DNA of 64,000 nucleotides, taken from UMGS1889 sp900556055. Lineage in GTDB: Bacteria > Bacillota > Clostridia > Oscillospirales > Ruminococcaceae. Below, piece by piece: positions 1 to 11,175 of this stretch; positions within the stretch are counted from its first letter, which is position 1; each line of letters starts with the position of its first letter. Location of the stretch: positions 218,840 to 282,839 of the forward strand of contig CABQEV010000001.1 of the NCBI GenBank assembly GCA_902463265.1, in the 5' to 3' direction. A program made the translations under genes and the position numbers. The notes beneath the pieces were generated by a model. That model was not told the origin of the DNA. It made no database searches and saw nothing but the letters and a program-made list of their open reading frames with translations.

Positions 1-3000
1 CGCACGGTCGTCTCCCTCCTTGGGGAGGGAGTGGATTGAAATCTCTGCCCTCGCCAACTATATACGACAGCCTATAGTCTCCCTCCTTGGGGAGGGAGTG
101 GATTGAAATAAAGAGCTTATCCATTACGGCGGCTTTTTGGAGAGTCTCCCTCCTTGGGGAGGGAGTGGATTGAAATAGGGCATCAGCTCTGATCTGCTGC
201 TTGTCCTCTTCCGTCTCCCTCCTTGGGGAGGGAGTGGATTGAAATGCCGAGGGCAGATCGAGACTGCTTGCGACTAAGAAAGTCTCCCTCCTTGGGGAGG
301 GAGTGGATTGAAATAACGACTTTATCCAGGCTATCCACAGAATATATCGGTTTCCCTCCTTGGGGAGGGAGTGGATTGAAATCTCTCATGTCTGTGATGA
401 TGTAGTGGTTTTTGGGAGTCTCCCTCCTTGGGGAGGGAGTGGATTGAAATTGTCAAGATCAAGATCGACACATCCACTGTCATAGTCTCCCTCCTTGGGG
501 AGGGAGTGGATTGAAATTCGTCAAAGCGTGAGAAAATAACCATTGTATAGGTCTCCCTCCTTGGGGAGGGAGTGGATTGAAATTGCGAGCCATAATATCG
601 GATATCTGCCTGCACCGAGTCTCCCTCCTTGGGGAGGGAGTGGATTGAAATCGCAAGTGCTACCGTCAGCTTGCCTGTCACGTCGTCTCCCTCCTTGGGG
701 AGGGAGTGGATTGAAATTTCCCTGTGTTCAAGGTACTTATATATGTAGTACCGTCTCCCTCCTTGGGGAGGGAGTGGATTGAAATAGCCATCACCCTCAC
801 CTCCCATCAGCATCTCTAGTCTCCCTCCTTGGGGAGGGAGTGGATTGAAATGAGGAGCGACAGCCCCTCATTGCCCACGAAAAACGTCTCCCTCCTTGGG
901 GAGGGAGTGGATTGAAATTGACCTCCTTAATCGAGCTTATAGATGTTGAGTTGTCTCCCTCCTTGGGGAGGGAGTGGATTGAAATTCGGGCGTGCTTTTC
1001 GCCATGATGTTTATGTAATACGTCTCCCTCCTTGGGGAGGGAGTGGATTGAAATCTGCCGCCGTTTTCAAGCCGCCTCTCATGGTAAGTCTCCCTCCTTG
1101 GGGAGGGAGTGGATTGAAATAAGTCAGGCTATTTCTGAAGCGCTTGGCGAAATATTGTCTCCCTCCTTGGGGAGGGAGTGGATTGAAATTATTCTGAAAC
1201 TCAGGTGATATAATGTAAACATTGTCTCCCTCCTTGGGGAGGGAGTGGATTGAAATTTTATAACATGCTTTAGCCTCTTTATATGTATATTGTCTCCCTC
1301 CTTGGGGAGGGAGTGGATTGAAATAAAATAGAACCAAAATTCCAAAACTGACTAGTATTGTCTCCCTCCTTGGGGAGGGAGTGGATTGAAATGTCCATGA
1401 TCTCCTCATCGTTGTTGATGTCATCGAGTCTCCCTCCTTGGGGAGGGAGTGGATTGAAATTGAAATATAATATCGAGCATATGGGCGAGCGGGACGTCTC
1501 CCTCCTTGGGGAGGGAGTGGATTGAAATACCTTCAATATGCCATGCTTCCACACATTCTGCAGTCTCCCTCCTTGGGGAGGGAGTGGATTGAAATAGAGC
1601 ATTCACACTCCCAACCATAAGCATAATTAGGTCTCCCTCCTTGGGGAGGGAGTGGATTGAAATTCCTCCGTCAGTTTCAACGACTGACTCCGATACTGTC
1701 TCCCTCCTTGGGGAGGGAGTGGATTGAAATATCGAGCGTTTGCACAAAATATGTGCGTTCCCAGTGTCTCCCTCCTTGGGGAGGGAGTGGATTGAAATAA
1801 GCTGTCAGAGCGGCTATAAAAAGGCATTTAGGCGTCTCCCTCCTTGGGGAGGGAGTGGATTGAAATTCTGCTTCTAAGGAAAATCTGCGCCTTACAGCCG
1901 TCTCCCTCCTTGGGGAGGGAGTGGATTGAAATAGCACATACCCCTCTTTTTTGCGTTCGTCAAGCCACGTCTCCCTCCTTGGGGAGGGAGTGGATTGAAA
2001 TGATGATCTGCCGACTGCTACTGCTGAAGAGCAGCGTCTCCCTCCTTGGGGAGGGAGTGGATTGAAATTTCTTCCGCCCTCCTTGTATGTAGTGCCGTCA
2101 TAGTCTCCCTCCTTGGGGAGGGAGTGGATTGAAATAACAAAACGGATGAAATTGTTAAAAATGCTATTGGTCTCCCTCCTTGGGGAGGGAGTGGATTGAA
2201 ATATGTTTTCCAGCGTCATTTAATGCAAGGCTACTAGTCTCCCTCCTTGGGGAGGGAGTGGATTGAAATATAATAAGTTACCTCCAAAAAATTTTTTTAA
2301 TTTGTCTCCCTCCTTGGGGAGGGAGTGGATTGAAATATTCTCGCAGCAGCAGCGGCGGAATTTGAATATTGTCTCCCTCCTTGGGGAGGGAGTGGATTGA
2401 AATATATTAATACCCCCTTTCAAATTTTCGATTTGAGTCTCCCTCCTTGGGGAGGGAGTGGATTGAAATTTGCGAAATACGCCGAACTTGTTGTTTCGGG
2501 CGGTCTCCCTCCTTGGGGAGGGAGTGGATTGAAATTTTTCGGGTCGGAGTCGTCTTTTCCGACGCTGACGGTCTCCCTCCTTGGGGAGGGAGTGGATTGA
2601 AATATCGCAGGCGTCTTACAGCTCTCGGCGGTGTGTGTCTCCCTCCTTGGGGAGGGAGTGGATTGAAATACATAGTTTCATACCTCAATATCAATATTTA
2701 CCTCTGTCTCCCTCCTTGGGGAGGGAGTGGATTGAAATACACCCAAACGCAAGGCTTCTGAGGTTCTCGCCCTGTCTCCCTCCTTGGGGAGGGAGTGGAT
2801 TGAAATACATAGATGGCTCTGAGATGCGCTCTGATGTCGGTCTCCCTCCTTGGGGAGGGAGTGGATTGAAATGCCTTTACTCTGCCATCGACCGTTTCTG
2901 TGTGAGTCTCCCTCCTTGGGGAGGGAGTGGATTGAAATCTCCTTGTCATTCAACGCCAGCAGATCAGTCATACGTCTCCCTCCTTGGGGAGGGAGTGGAT

Positions 3001-6000
3001 TGAAATTATGTGCCATTTAATAAGATCTTCAAGTGTTTTAAGTCTCCCTCCTTGGGGAGGGAGTGGATTGAAATGTCTTAAATATCCGTTGCTGTCCATC
3101 CATGCGAGTCTCCCTCCTTGGGGAGGGAGTGGATTGAAATGGATAATGCAAAGCTGCTGGCAAGGTACATAACAGAGTCTCCCTCCTTGGGGAGGGAGTG
3201 GATTGAAATCGAGGTCAATGCCGTCGCTGAACTCGCCGTGGGATGTCTCCCTCCTTGGGGAGGGAGTGGATTGAAATTCTGACTAAAATAAAAACGCTTT
3301 TTTCGCAGCTCGTCTCCCTCCTTGGGGAGGGAGTGGATTGAAATCGTCACGGTCTTGGGTCGACCGCCCGATCTGACGTCTCCCTCCTTGGGGAGGGAGT
3401 GGATTGAAATTTTTTTGAAGACGTTTCCGATGAACTGAAAAAGTGTCTCCCTCCTTGGGGAGGGAGTGGATTGAAATGGCAACCCTTTATAAGTTTTTAT
3501 GCCCCTTTTTGTCTCCCTCCTTGGGGAGGGAGTGGATTGAAATCTGGAAGAGACTGTGGGAGAGTTACATCGGAGAATGTCTCCCTCCTTGGGGAGGGAG
3601 TGGATTGAAATTGATCCTAAGCTGTTTAAGCATGCTTTACACCTCGTCTCCCTCCTTGGGGAGGGAGTGGATTGAAATTTTGAAAAGCCCGACAGAAAAA
3701 CATCGCAGTTCTAGTCTCCCTCCTTGGGGAGGGAGTGGATTGAAATGCAGACCAGCAGGAGCGATATGCACCGCTGATGTTGTCTCCCTCCTTGGGGAGG
3801 GAGTGGATTGAAATTATAATGACGGCAAATGTTTCATCTGTTCCCCGAGTCTCCCTCCTTGGGGAGGGAGTGGATTGAAATGACGGGTACTCGTGTCAGG
3901 CTGTATTCGGAGGATGTCTCCCTCCTTGGGGAGGGAGTGGATTGAAATATCTGACGATACGGCGAAACACTTAGCTTTTCCGTCTCCCTCCTTGGGGAGG
4001 GAGTGGATTGAAATAAACCCCGTGACCTCGCCGTATCCCATCTTGCGGTCTCCCTCCTTGGGGAGGGAGTGGATTGAAATACGATAACCCAGAGTGGGAT
4101 AAAGACAGCTTATTGTCTCCCTCCTTGGGGAGGGAGTGGATTGAAATCTCATCGTTGTTGATGTCATCGAGCAGGTTGACACGTCTCCCTCCTTGGGGAG
4201 GGAGTGGATTGAAATTGACAGCCGTGTCTATGACATCAAGCAGGCTGTCGTCTCCCTCCTTGGGGAGGGAGTGGATTGAAATAACTGGCAGAGCGGTCAG
4301 GATGTCTATGACTGGTGGAGTCTCCCTCCTTGGGGAGGGAGTGGATTGAAATAGCCCGGGAGACTGGCATTTTTCGCCGACATTTGTCTCCCTCCTTGGG
4401 GAGGGAGTGGATTGAAATTTTATATGACATATCCACCTCGGGGATATGTGCGTCTCCCTCCTTGGGGAGGGAGTGGATTGAAATGTACATCTCTGGGGCG
4501 GCGAGTCAGGCACGGGCAAGGTCTCCCTCCTTGGGGAGGGAGTGGATTGAAATAATGCTGACAGTGACGATAACAAAGGCGAAATCTGTCTCCCTCCTTG
4601 GGGAGGGAGTGGATTGAAATCATATCGACATCGGCGACCTTTATATCGAGAAGCGGTCTCCCTCCTTGGGGAGGGAGTGGATTGAAATGAAAATTTAATT
4701 GAAAAAACGGAGGAAAACACAGTCTCCCTCCTTGGGGAGGGAGTGGATTGAAATAGGCTCGCTCTCCGGCAGAGTGTAACCATGCTTCTGTCTCCCTCCT
4801 TGGGGAGGGAGTGGATTGAAATATTTTTGGCTCGCCTGCGGCGCTTTTGGCTCGCTGTCTCCCTCCTTGGGGAGGGAGTGGATTGAAATTCTTAAATCAC
4901 GTAATCTTGTATACATTTAGCTGTCTCCCTCCTTGGGGAGGGAGTGGATTGAAATAACTTCCCACGAATTATACTCAGTTCCGCAGCTTGTCTCCCTCCT
5001 TGGGGAGGGAGTGGATTGAAATGTCTGGAAAAAAGCGTCCGAGGTCAGAGAGCCGTGGTCTCCCTCCTTGGGGAGGGAGTGGATTGAAATATTTTGACAC
5101 GCTCCAGGACACCGCCGAAAACCGTCTCCCTCCTTGGGGAGGGAGTGGATTGAAATGCCGCCATCGCTTGCTGTTGTAGTCAAACATCAGTCTCCCTCCT
5201 TGGGGAGGGAGTGGATTGAAATAGCGACGGCATTGACCTCGGAAATGCTCAGGTATTGTCTCCCTCCTTGGGGAGGGAGTGGATTGAAATAGATGCATGT
5301 GTGCCCGTTACAGCTCGACATAGTGTCTCCCTCCTTGGGGAGGGAGTGGATTGAAATTTGGTAAAAACGCCGATCATTGTGACAGCACCGCGTCTCCCTC
5401 CTTGGGGAGGGAGTGGATTGAAATCTCCTCCGAAAGCTTTAAATAAGCTATCAGAGCTCGTCTCCCTCCTTGGGGAGGGAGTGGATTGAAATACCTCTCA
5501 GCTTATAATCTTACCTTTCGGGGCGGTGTCTCCCTCCTTGGGGAGGGAGTGGATTGAAATCCCGGGAATATCTGATCCCAAAAGAAGCTGCGGCCGTCTC
5601 CCTCCTTGGGGAGGGAGTGGATTGAAATAGATGAGGGATATGACCTGCCGCCGCTGAAAATCGTCTCCCTCCTTGGGGAGGGAGTGGATTGAAATTGTAC
5701 CCTCGGCAATTCCTGACCGCCTTAACGCGTCTCCCTCCTTGGGGAGGGAGTGGATTGAAATTAAATATTATTATAACAACTATTAGTTGTAATGTCGTCT
5801 CCCTCCTTGGGGAGGGAGTGGATTGAAATCAGCGATGCACCGCATCACGGAAATATGCCTGCGTCTCCCTCCTTGGGGAGGGAGTGGATTGAAATCATGG
5901 TGGTTTTGATGTCTGCGTGACCCGCCTGCTCGTCTCCCTCCTTGGGGAGGGAGTGGATTGAAATGGAAGAGAAGGGAGGTGTAAGTATGCATGTAAACGG

Positions 6001-9000
6001 TCTCCCTCCTTGGGGAGGGAGTGGATTGAAATTACGTGGTTTGACGGCACTTTTTGGGGGTGTTAGTCTCCCTCCTTGGGGAGGGAGTGGATTGAAATAC
6101 AACGGATATGCAGACGTAAGAGTTTACAAAAGTCTCCCTCCTTGGGGAGGGAGTGGATTGAAATAGGTCAATATCTTTCCACATCAGCGGAATAAGCGTC
6201 TCCCTCCTTGGGGAGGGAGTGGATTGAAATACGCCTGTGCCGGGCTGGGTGGCTGAGCCTAAGGTCTCCCTCCTTGGGGAGGGAGTGGATTGAAATGATA
6301 TTAGGCTCTCTTGCTCCTTTTTCATAGCTCGTCTCCCTCCTTGGGGAGGGAGTGGATTGAAATATGCATGACGGTTTCACAATCTGCCTTGACTGCCGTC
6401 TCCCTCCTTGGGGAGGGAGTGGATTGAAATCGTCTTTTGTATTAGGACAAACAAGCAGACTGTTGTCTCCCTCCTTGGGGAGGGAGTGGATTGAAATACG
6501 CCATCATATCAATTTGGATGTTGTAGCAGATAGTCTCCCTCCTTGGGGAGGGAGTGGATTGAAATTATGAATTTTGTTGTGTTACACCACTTTTTCGGGG
6601 TCTCCCTCCTTGGGGAGGGAGTGGATTGAAATCTCCGTTGCCGTAATGACGGATACGGGACGCTTTAAGTCTCCCTCCTTGGGGAGGGAGTGGATTGAAA
6701 TTGCATATCCGTGGCAGATGTCATCAACTACGAAAAGTCTCCCTCCTTGGGGAGGGAGTGGATTGAAATCGAATGGAAAGCTGGAGTTGATGCTAATATC
6801 ATAGTCTCCCTCCTTGGGGAGGGAGTGGATTGAAATGCTCCGAATTCGGGATCAGATTTTTATCATTCACCGTCTCCCTCCTTGGGGAGGGAGTGGATTG
6901 AAATCCACTTTGATGAAATATTCTAAAATTGATAATCAAGTCTCCCTCCTTGGGGAGGGAGTGGATTGAAATATGTGGGTGCCTCCTCTCCCATAAGCGC
7001 CATCAGTCTCCCTCCTTGGGGAGGGAGTGGATTGAAATAACTCGCTTGCCGTATCTCAGCGACTCCTGACAGGTCTCCCTCCTTGGGGAGGGAGTGGATT
7101 GAAATAAAGAATGCCCTTACCCTGAAAAAATGTGGGGGTAGTCTCCCTCCTTGGGGAGGGAGTGGATTGAAATAGATGTATTAAAGCTTGGAATAGAAAA
7201 GGTTTATGCGTCTCCCTCCTTGGGGAGGGAGTGGATTGAAATCCAGGAAACGCTTGACTCAATCCCTAAAAGGAAGTCTCCCTCCTTGGGGAGGGAGTGG
7301 ATTGAAATACATGAGATCGTGCGGCACAGAACCGCGTCATTTGTCTCCCTCCTTGGGGAGGGAGTGGATTGAAATCGTGTGCCTTTTCTTCCATGTCAAA
7401 ATATATGGGTCTCCCTCCTTGGGGAGGGAGTGGATTGAAATCAATAAACAATCCCTTAAAACAAACACGTTACTGTCTCCCTCCTTGGGGAGGGAGTGGA
7501 TTGAAATTGCCCCGTTATTGTGAAATCTCTTTCACTGTTATGGCTCCCTCCTTGGGGAGGGAGTGGATTGAAATGCACAGCTTAGCCTCCGGCTCTTTGT
7601 AACTTTTGCGTCTCCCTCCTTGGGGAGGGAGTGGATTGAAATTTTTCGCAAACCGGACATCGGTACCATCTGCTGGTCTCCCTCCTTGGGGAGGGAGTGG
7701 ATTGAAATTTACTTGCCGGCGAAAAGGCTTAGGAAGTAGGAAGTCTCCCTCCTTGGGGAGGGAGTGGATTGAAATCAAGTGTTTCACACGCCTTGCGTAT
7801 TTCCGCCGCCTGTCTCCCTCCTTGGGGAGGGAGTGGATTGAAATAGGACAGCAGGCGGTAAGAGATATAGTGCTGATCGTCTCCCTCCTTGGGGAGGGAG
7901 TGGATTGAAATAGGGTAAGGGCATTCTTTGAAATGCTCACAGTCAGTCTCCCTCCTTGGGGAGGGAGTGGATTGAAATACTTTTACTTTGATTGTGATCA
8001 CTCCCCGTTAGCGTCTCCCTCCTTGGGGAGGGAGTGGATTGAAATGCCAATGAGCTTGAGGTTATTGGAAACATCTTTACGTCTCCCTCCTTGGGGAGGG
8101 AGTGGATTGAAATGCTCCGAGCATATATGCAAGCAGTGCTATCGCCGGTCTCCCTCCTTGGGGAGGGAGTGGATTGAAATGGCTCAGCTAACATATAATG
8201 ACATGCAGACCTTGTCTCCCTCCTTGGGGAGGGAGTGGATTGAAATAGATTCCGAAGCCCAAGAGCATGGGAACAGGCTGTCTCCCTCCTTGGGGAGGGA
8301 GTGGATTGAAATCATCATGCCGATAAATGTGTAAACAGGTATAAACCGTCTCCCTCCTTGGGGAGGGAGTGGATTGAAATACCCGCTCTCTGATTCTTTA
8401 GCTGACTCTCTCCAGTCTCCCTCCTTGGGGAGGGAGTGGATTGAAATTGAATCCGTAACGGCTATGCGATTTAGTTCGCCGGTCTCCCTCCTTGGGGAGG
8501 GAGTGGATTGAAATAAGCAGCAGCCGCTTGATCGGCAAGCGGGACATCAGTCTCCCTCCTTGGGGAGGGAGTGGATTGAAATTGATCGCGGCTGCTCTCT
8601 CGATTCCCGGGCTTAGTCTCCCTCCTTGGGGAGGGAGTGGATTGAAATATATCCTGTTAATTTTTATTATGTGCAATTAGCACGTCTCCCTCCTTGGGGA
8701 GGGAGTGGATTGAAATACAGAGCTGATGCGGATTGCGAAACTACTTTTTGTCTCCCTCCTTGGGGAGGGAGTGGATTGAAATCTGGAAGAGACTGTGGGA
8801 GAGTTACATCGGAGAATTGTCTCCCTCCTTGGGGAGGGAGTGGATTGAAATTCGCCGCACTCGCAAACGCTCATATACCCGTTTGGGTCTCCCTCCTTGG
8901 GGAGGGAGTGGATTGAAATACCCCCGTGCAGTAACACGGGGGTATAACGTACAAGTCTCCCTCCTTGGGGAGGGAGTGGATTGAAATCCGGGGAATTCCT

Positions 9001-9326
9001 CGGGTTTACCCCCGTACAGTAGTCTCCCTCCTTGGGGAGGGAGTGGATTGAAATTTATTTTTATTCCCGCCCTCTCCCCGTCGGGAGTCGGTCTCCCTCC
9101 TTGGGGAGGGAGTGGATTGAAATATACGTTTTTGCTAAACTTTGAAATCTCGTCTCATGTCTCCCTCCTTGGGGAGGGAGTGGATTGAAATGGATAATGC
9201 AAAGCTGCTGGCGAGGTACATAACGGGTCTCCCTCCTTGGGGAGGGAGTGAATTGAAATCGACACGGTAAAGGTTTATCTGGCATCCTCGGGAGTCTCCC
9301 TCCTTGGGGAGGAAGTGGATTGAAAT
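1..9326 (+). CRISPR. Type I-C-like CRISPR array, 139 repeats visible (left end outside window)
   Basis: A 33-bp repeat beginning GTCTCCCTCC and ending GTGGATTGAAAT recurs every 66-70 bp. I located 139 copies, the first at 10-42 and the last at 9294-9326, with spacers of 32-37 nt; positions 1-9 are the tail of another spacer. The inner part (CTCCCTCC-TTGG-GGAGGGAG) is a strong hairpin, and the ATTGAAAT end is typical of type I-C repeats, whose crRNAs carry it as 5' handle. Variants: T at base 3 (350), G at base 2 (7542), GTGAATTG (9227) and GGAAGTGG (9294). The two degenerate copies at the right end mark the leader-distal trailer, so leader and cas genes should lie to the left. No cas gene is in this window. 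Type I-C is inferred from the repeat and from TTC motifs deduced from overlapping spacers. Confidence 0.97.
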
Positions 9327-9336
9327 GATTTGCTAA

Positions 9337-10006
9337 GGACCCACTGAATAAATCTTCCCAAACCGCTAAAAAAGTAGTATAATAAAAATAAAGCAAAATC
9401 ATAGCGTTCGGAGGAAGAAAAATGAAATCAAAACAGATAACATTCAGCGATATAGAATACGAAAACAGAAAGCGCATTACAAAGCGTGAAGAATTTCTCG
9501 ACATAATGGAGGAAATAATCCCATGGGACGAATGGGTGGAATTTGTGCGTCCGTATTATCCCTCGGGCAAGCGTGGCAGACCGGTAAAAGGTATCGAAAC
9601 AATGCTCAAAATGTATCTGCTTCAGAATTGGTTCAATCTATAGGACGAAGGCATTGAAGATGCTGTCTATGACAGCTATGCTTTCCGCAAATTTATGAAA
9701 ATAGATTTTGTAAATGAGCAAGTCCCCGATGCAACAACACTTCTGAAATTCCGTCACATGATCGAGAAGAACCACATCGGTGAAGCGTTTTTCAATGCAA
9801 TAAAGCGGGTTATGGATGCCACGGGGCACATTATGCACGGCGGAACGATAGTTGATGCAACGATAATAAATGCTCCGAGCTCCATCAAAATTCGGGGTGG
9901 AAAAACGTGGGAAAATGACGTTTTCTGCGGTATAATGGTATAATTTGTCATTCTCGTCTTTGAAACGTGTATTCTTTTGTTGGAATGCTTTTTATTCAGT
10001 GGTTCC
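9337..10006 (+). mobile_element. Decayed IS5-family insertion element at the CRISPR trailer
   Basis: The ends are 16-bp inverted repeats, GGACCCACTGAATAAA (9337-9352) and TTTATTCAGTGGTTCC (9991-10006), with one mismatch. They are flanked on both sides by CTAA (9333-9336, 10007-10010), a 4-bp target duplication of the YTAR kind common in IS5 elements. The element is about 670 bp, roughly half a normal IS5-type element, because the transposase C-terminal half is missing. It sits only 6 bp after the last CRISPR repeat. Both the boundaries and the direct repeats are seen directly; the family is inferred from the transposase fragment. Confidence 0.85.
9422..9943 (+). pseudogene. IS5-family transposase, internal stop and C-terminal truncation
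   Basis: This frame begins with ATG after AGCGTTCGGAGGAAG and encodes the N-terminal half of an IS5-type DDE transposase: PWDEWVEFVRPYYPSGKRGRP, MLKMYLLQNWF, PDATTLLKFRHMIEK and GGTIVDATIINAPSS are characteristic of that group. The first catalytic Asp lies in TIVDATI. A TAG at 9641-9643 replaces the usual Ser codon in QNWF-NL-S-DEGIED, and reading then continues in the same frame to a stop at 9941-9943. The rest of the DDE domain, about 190 residues, is absent. The gene cannot make a working transposase, though the element might be mobilised in trans by a relative elsewhere. Confidence 0.88.
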
Positions 10007-10024
10007 CTAATCCCTCAAATACAA

Positions 10025-10699
10025 TCAACATTGTTTTTCACCCTCTGTAGATAGGACATTTTCGTAAATCCACTTAATATCCTCGATAGATTTACCTATA
10101 TTAGCACGTCCGTTTCCGACAGGATAAAAGACTGGAAAACACTTAAAAGCCTTACCACCAATATCTTTGGCAAATTGTTTCTTTCTGCACTGAGAAACAG
10201 ATATGTTCTGGTTTAGGAAAACAGTACTCACTTGATTCCCGAAAAGCACAATTACTTTTGGTGCTATTATTTCAATTTCCCTTTCAAGCAACGCTAAGTA
10301 CTCAAAATATATTTTGTTAGATATCAATGTCGCGTCCGTCTGGGTACATTTTCCTAAATTTGTTAAAAAGATTTTATTTCTAGTTATCTCCGAATATACC
10401 TGATTTGCAAATTCTGGTGTCCAATCCTTTGGCTTTCGTTTCTTTATTTCCTTATAAATTCCTTCATCAAATTTTCCAATAGCGACAAATAAATCCCAAA
10501 TATTCTTAGTACCGATCCATGGTGCCCGTATGCCTGCCCAGTCAGGATATGAGGCTATATTTTTCCCTGTTGGATTCATAAAAACAAAACATATGTCGGG
10601 CTTTTCATTACATCCGCCATAAAAAATTGATTTTAATTTCGGGTCTCCATATTTGAGCTGCATTTCATCATATTTCTTATTTAGTTCAGTTAAATTCAT
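10025..10699 (-). CDS. Uracil-DNA glycosylase superfamily protein
   Basis: The 224-aa product carries the spaced signatures of the UDG superfamily: FVFMNPTGKN (38-47) at the glycine-rich first motif, LTNLGKCTQTDA (112-123) like the N-x-V-K-C segment of family-4 enzymes, VIVLFGNQ (149-156), and FYPVGNG (191-197) where family 4 has the catalytic-loop HPS. Such enzymes excise uracil or related bases from DNA, but several subfamilies are poorly characterised and the motif-1 acidic residue is not obvious, so activity is uncertain. I start at the ATG at 10699, preceded by GGTGATAAA, rather than an upstream ATG at 10771 that adds 24 unconserved residues. It stands alone between the IS relic and AT-rich DNA, which fits an accessory or horizontally acquired gene. 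Confidence 0.6.
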   Translation of the reverse strand: MNLTELNKKYDEMQLKYGDPKLKSIFYGGCNEKPDICFVFMNPTGKNIASYPDWAGIRAPWIGTKNIWDLFVAIGKFDEGIYKEIKKRKPKDWTPEFANQVYSEITRNKIFLTNLGKCTQTDATLISNKIYFEYLALLEREIEIIAPKVIVLFGNQVSTVFLNQNISVSQCRKKQFAKDIGGKAFKCFPVFYPVGNGRANIGKSIEDIKWIYENVLSTEGEKQC

Positions 10700-11175
10700 T
10701 TTATCACCACGCTGGGGCGGCACCCAGCACAAAGGGAAATGAAAAAGCTGCCGCAGAATTTGCCCTTTCATAAACCTGTGCTATACCGAGTTTGATTATA
10801 AGCTATCTCAATATTGGTTTTGGCTTTATTAACCTAAAATATGGTATAAATAACTTTAGAATCTCACGTTTTAGATAAAATTTTATTTACACTTTATCGT
10901 ATTATACAAATTCAATATTATGACTATTTGATTTTGGGATAAATAAACATATAATTAACATTTTTAAATGTAATTTAACAAAAAGTATCAAAGTTGTTTA
11001 TCACTATCACTCTAACTTGGCTCTGCGAAAAAAACTCTGTAAAAACAATCAACCGCAGAAAAATGACTTTGTACTGAGAGCAGCTGATCGGTCGCTCTCT
11101 TTCCTTTTTCAGTATAAATTGAATACTGCCGTTTGTCAAGCCCCCGATGCAAAATATCCTGATGCAACGGAGCGC
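10700..11175. other. AT-rich intergenic stretch without a recognisable gene
   Basis: About 475 bp of AT-rich DNA. There is a TATAAT-like hexamer on the minus strand near 10790-10800 that could serve the glycosylase gene, but I see no matching -35 box at proper spacing. Short frames here lack ribosome binding sites or recognisable residues. The composition is clearly lower in GC than the neighbouring core genes. Confidence 0.5.

Noticed and set aside
2002..7541. Small hairpins inside individual spacers, for example in 4419-4451, 5762-5796 and 7508-7541
   Set aside because: Short inverted repeats are expected by chance among 138 spacers; only the 8920 spacer, which shares its half-site with its neighbour, was kept.
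183..9504. Many overlapping open frames with repeated peptides such as ISIHSLPKEGD, FNPLPPQGGR and SLGREWIE
   Set aside because: They are translations of the CRISPR repeat in different frames; no ribosome binding sites and no real gene.
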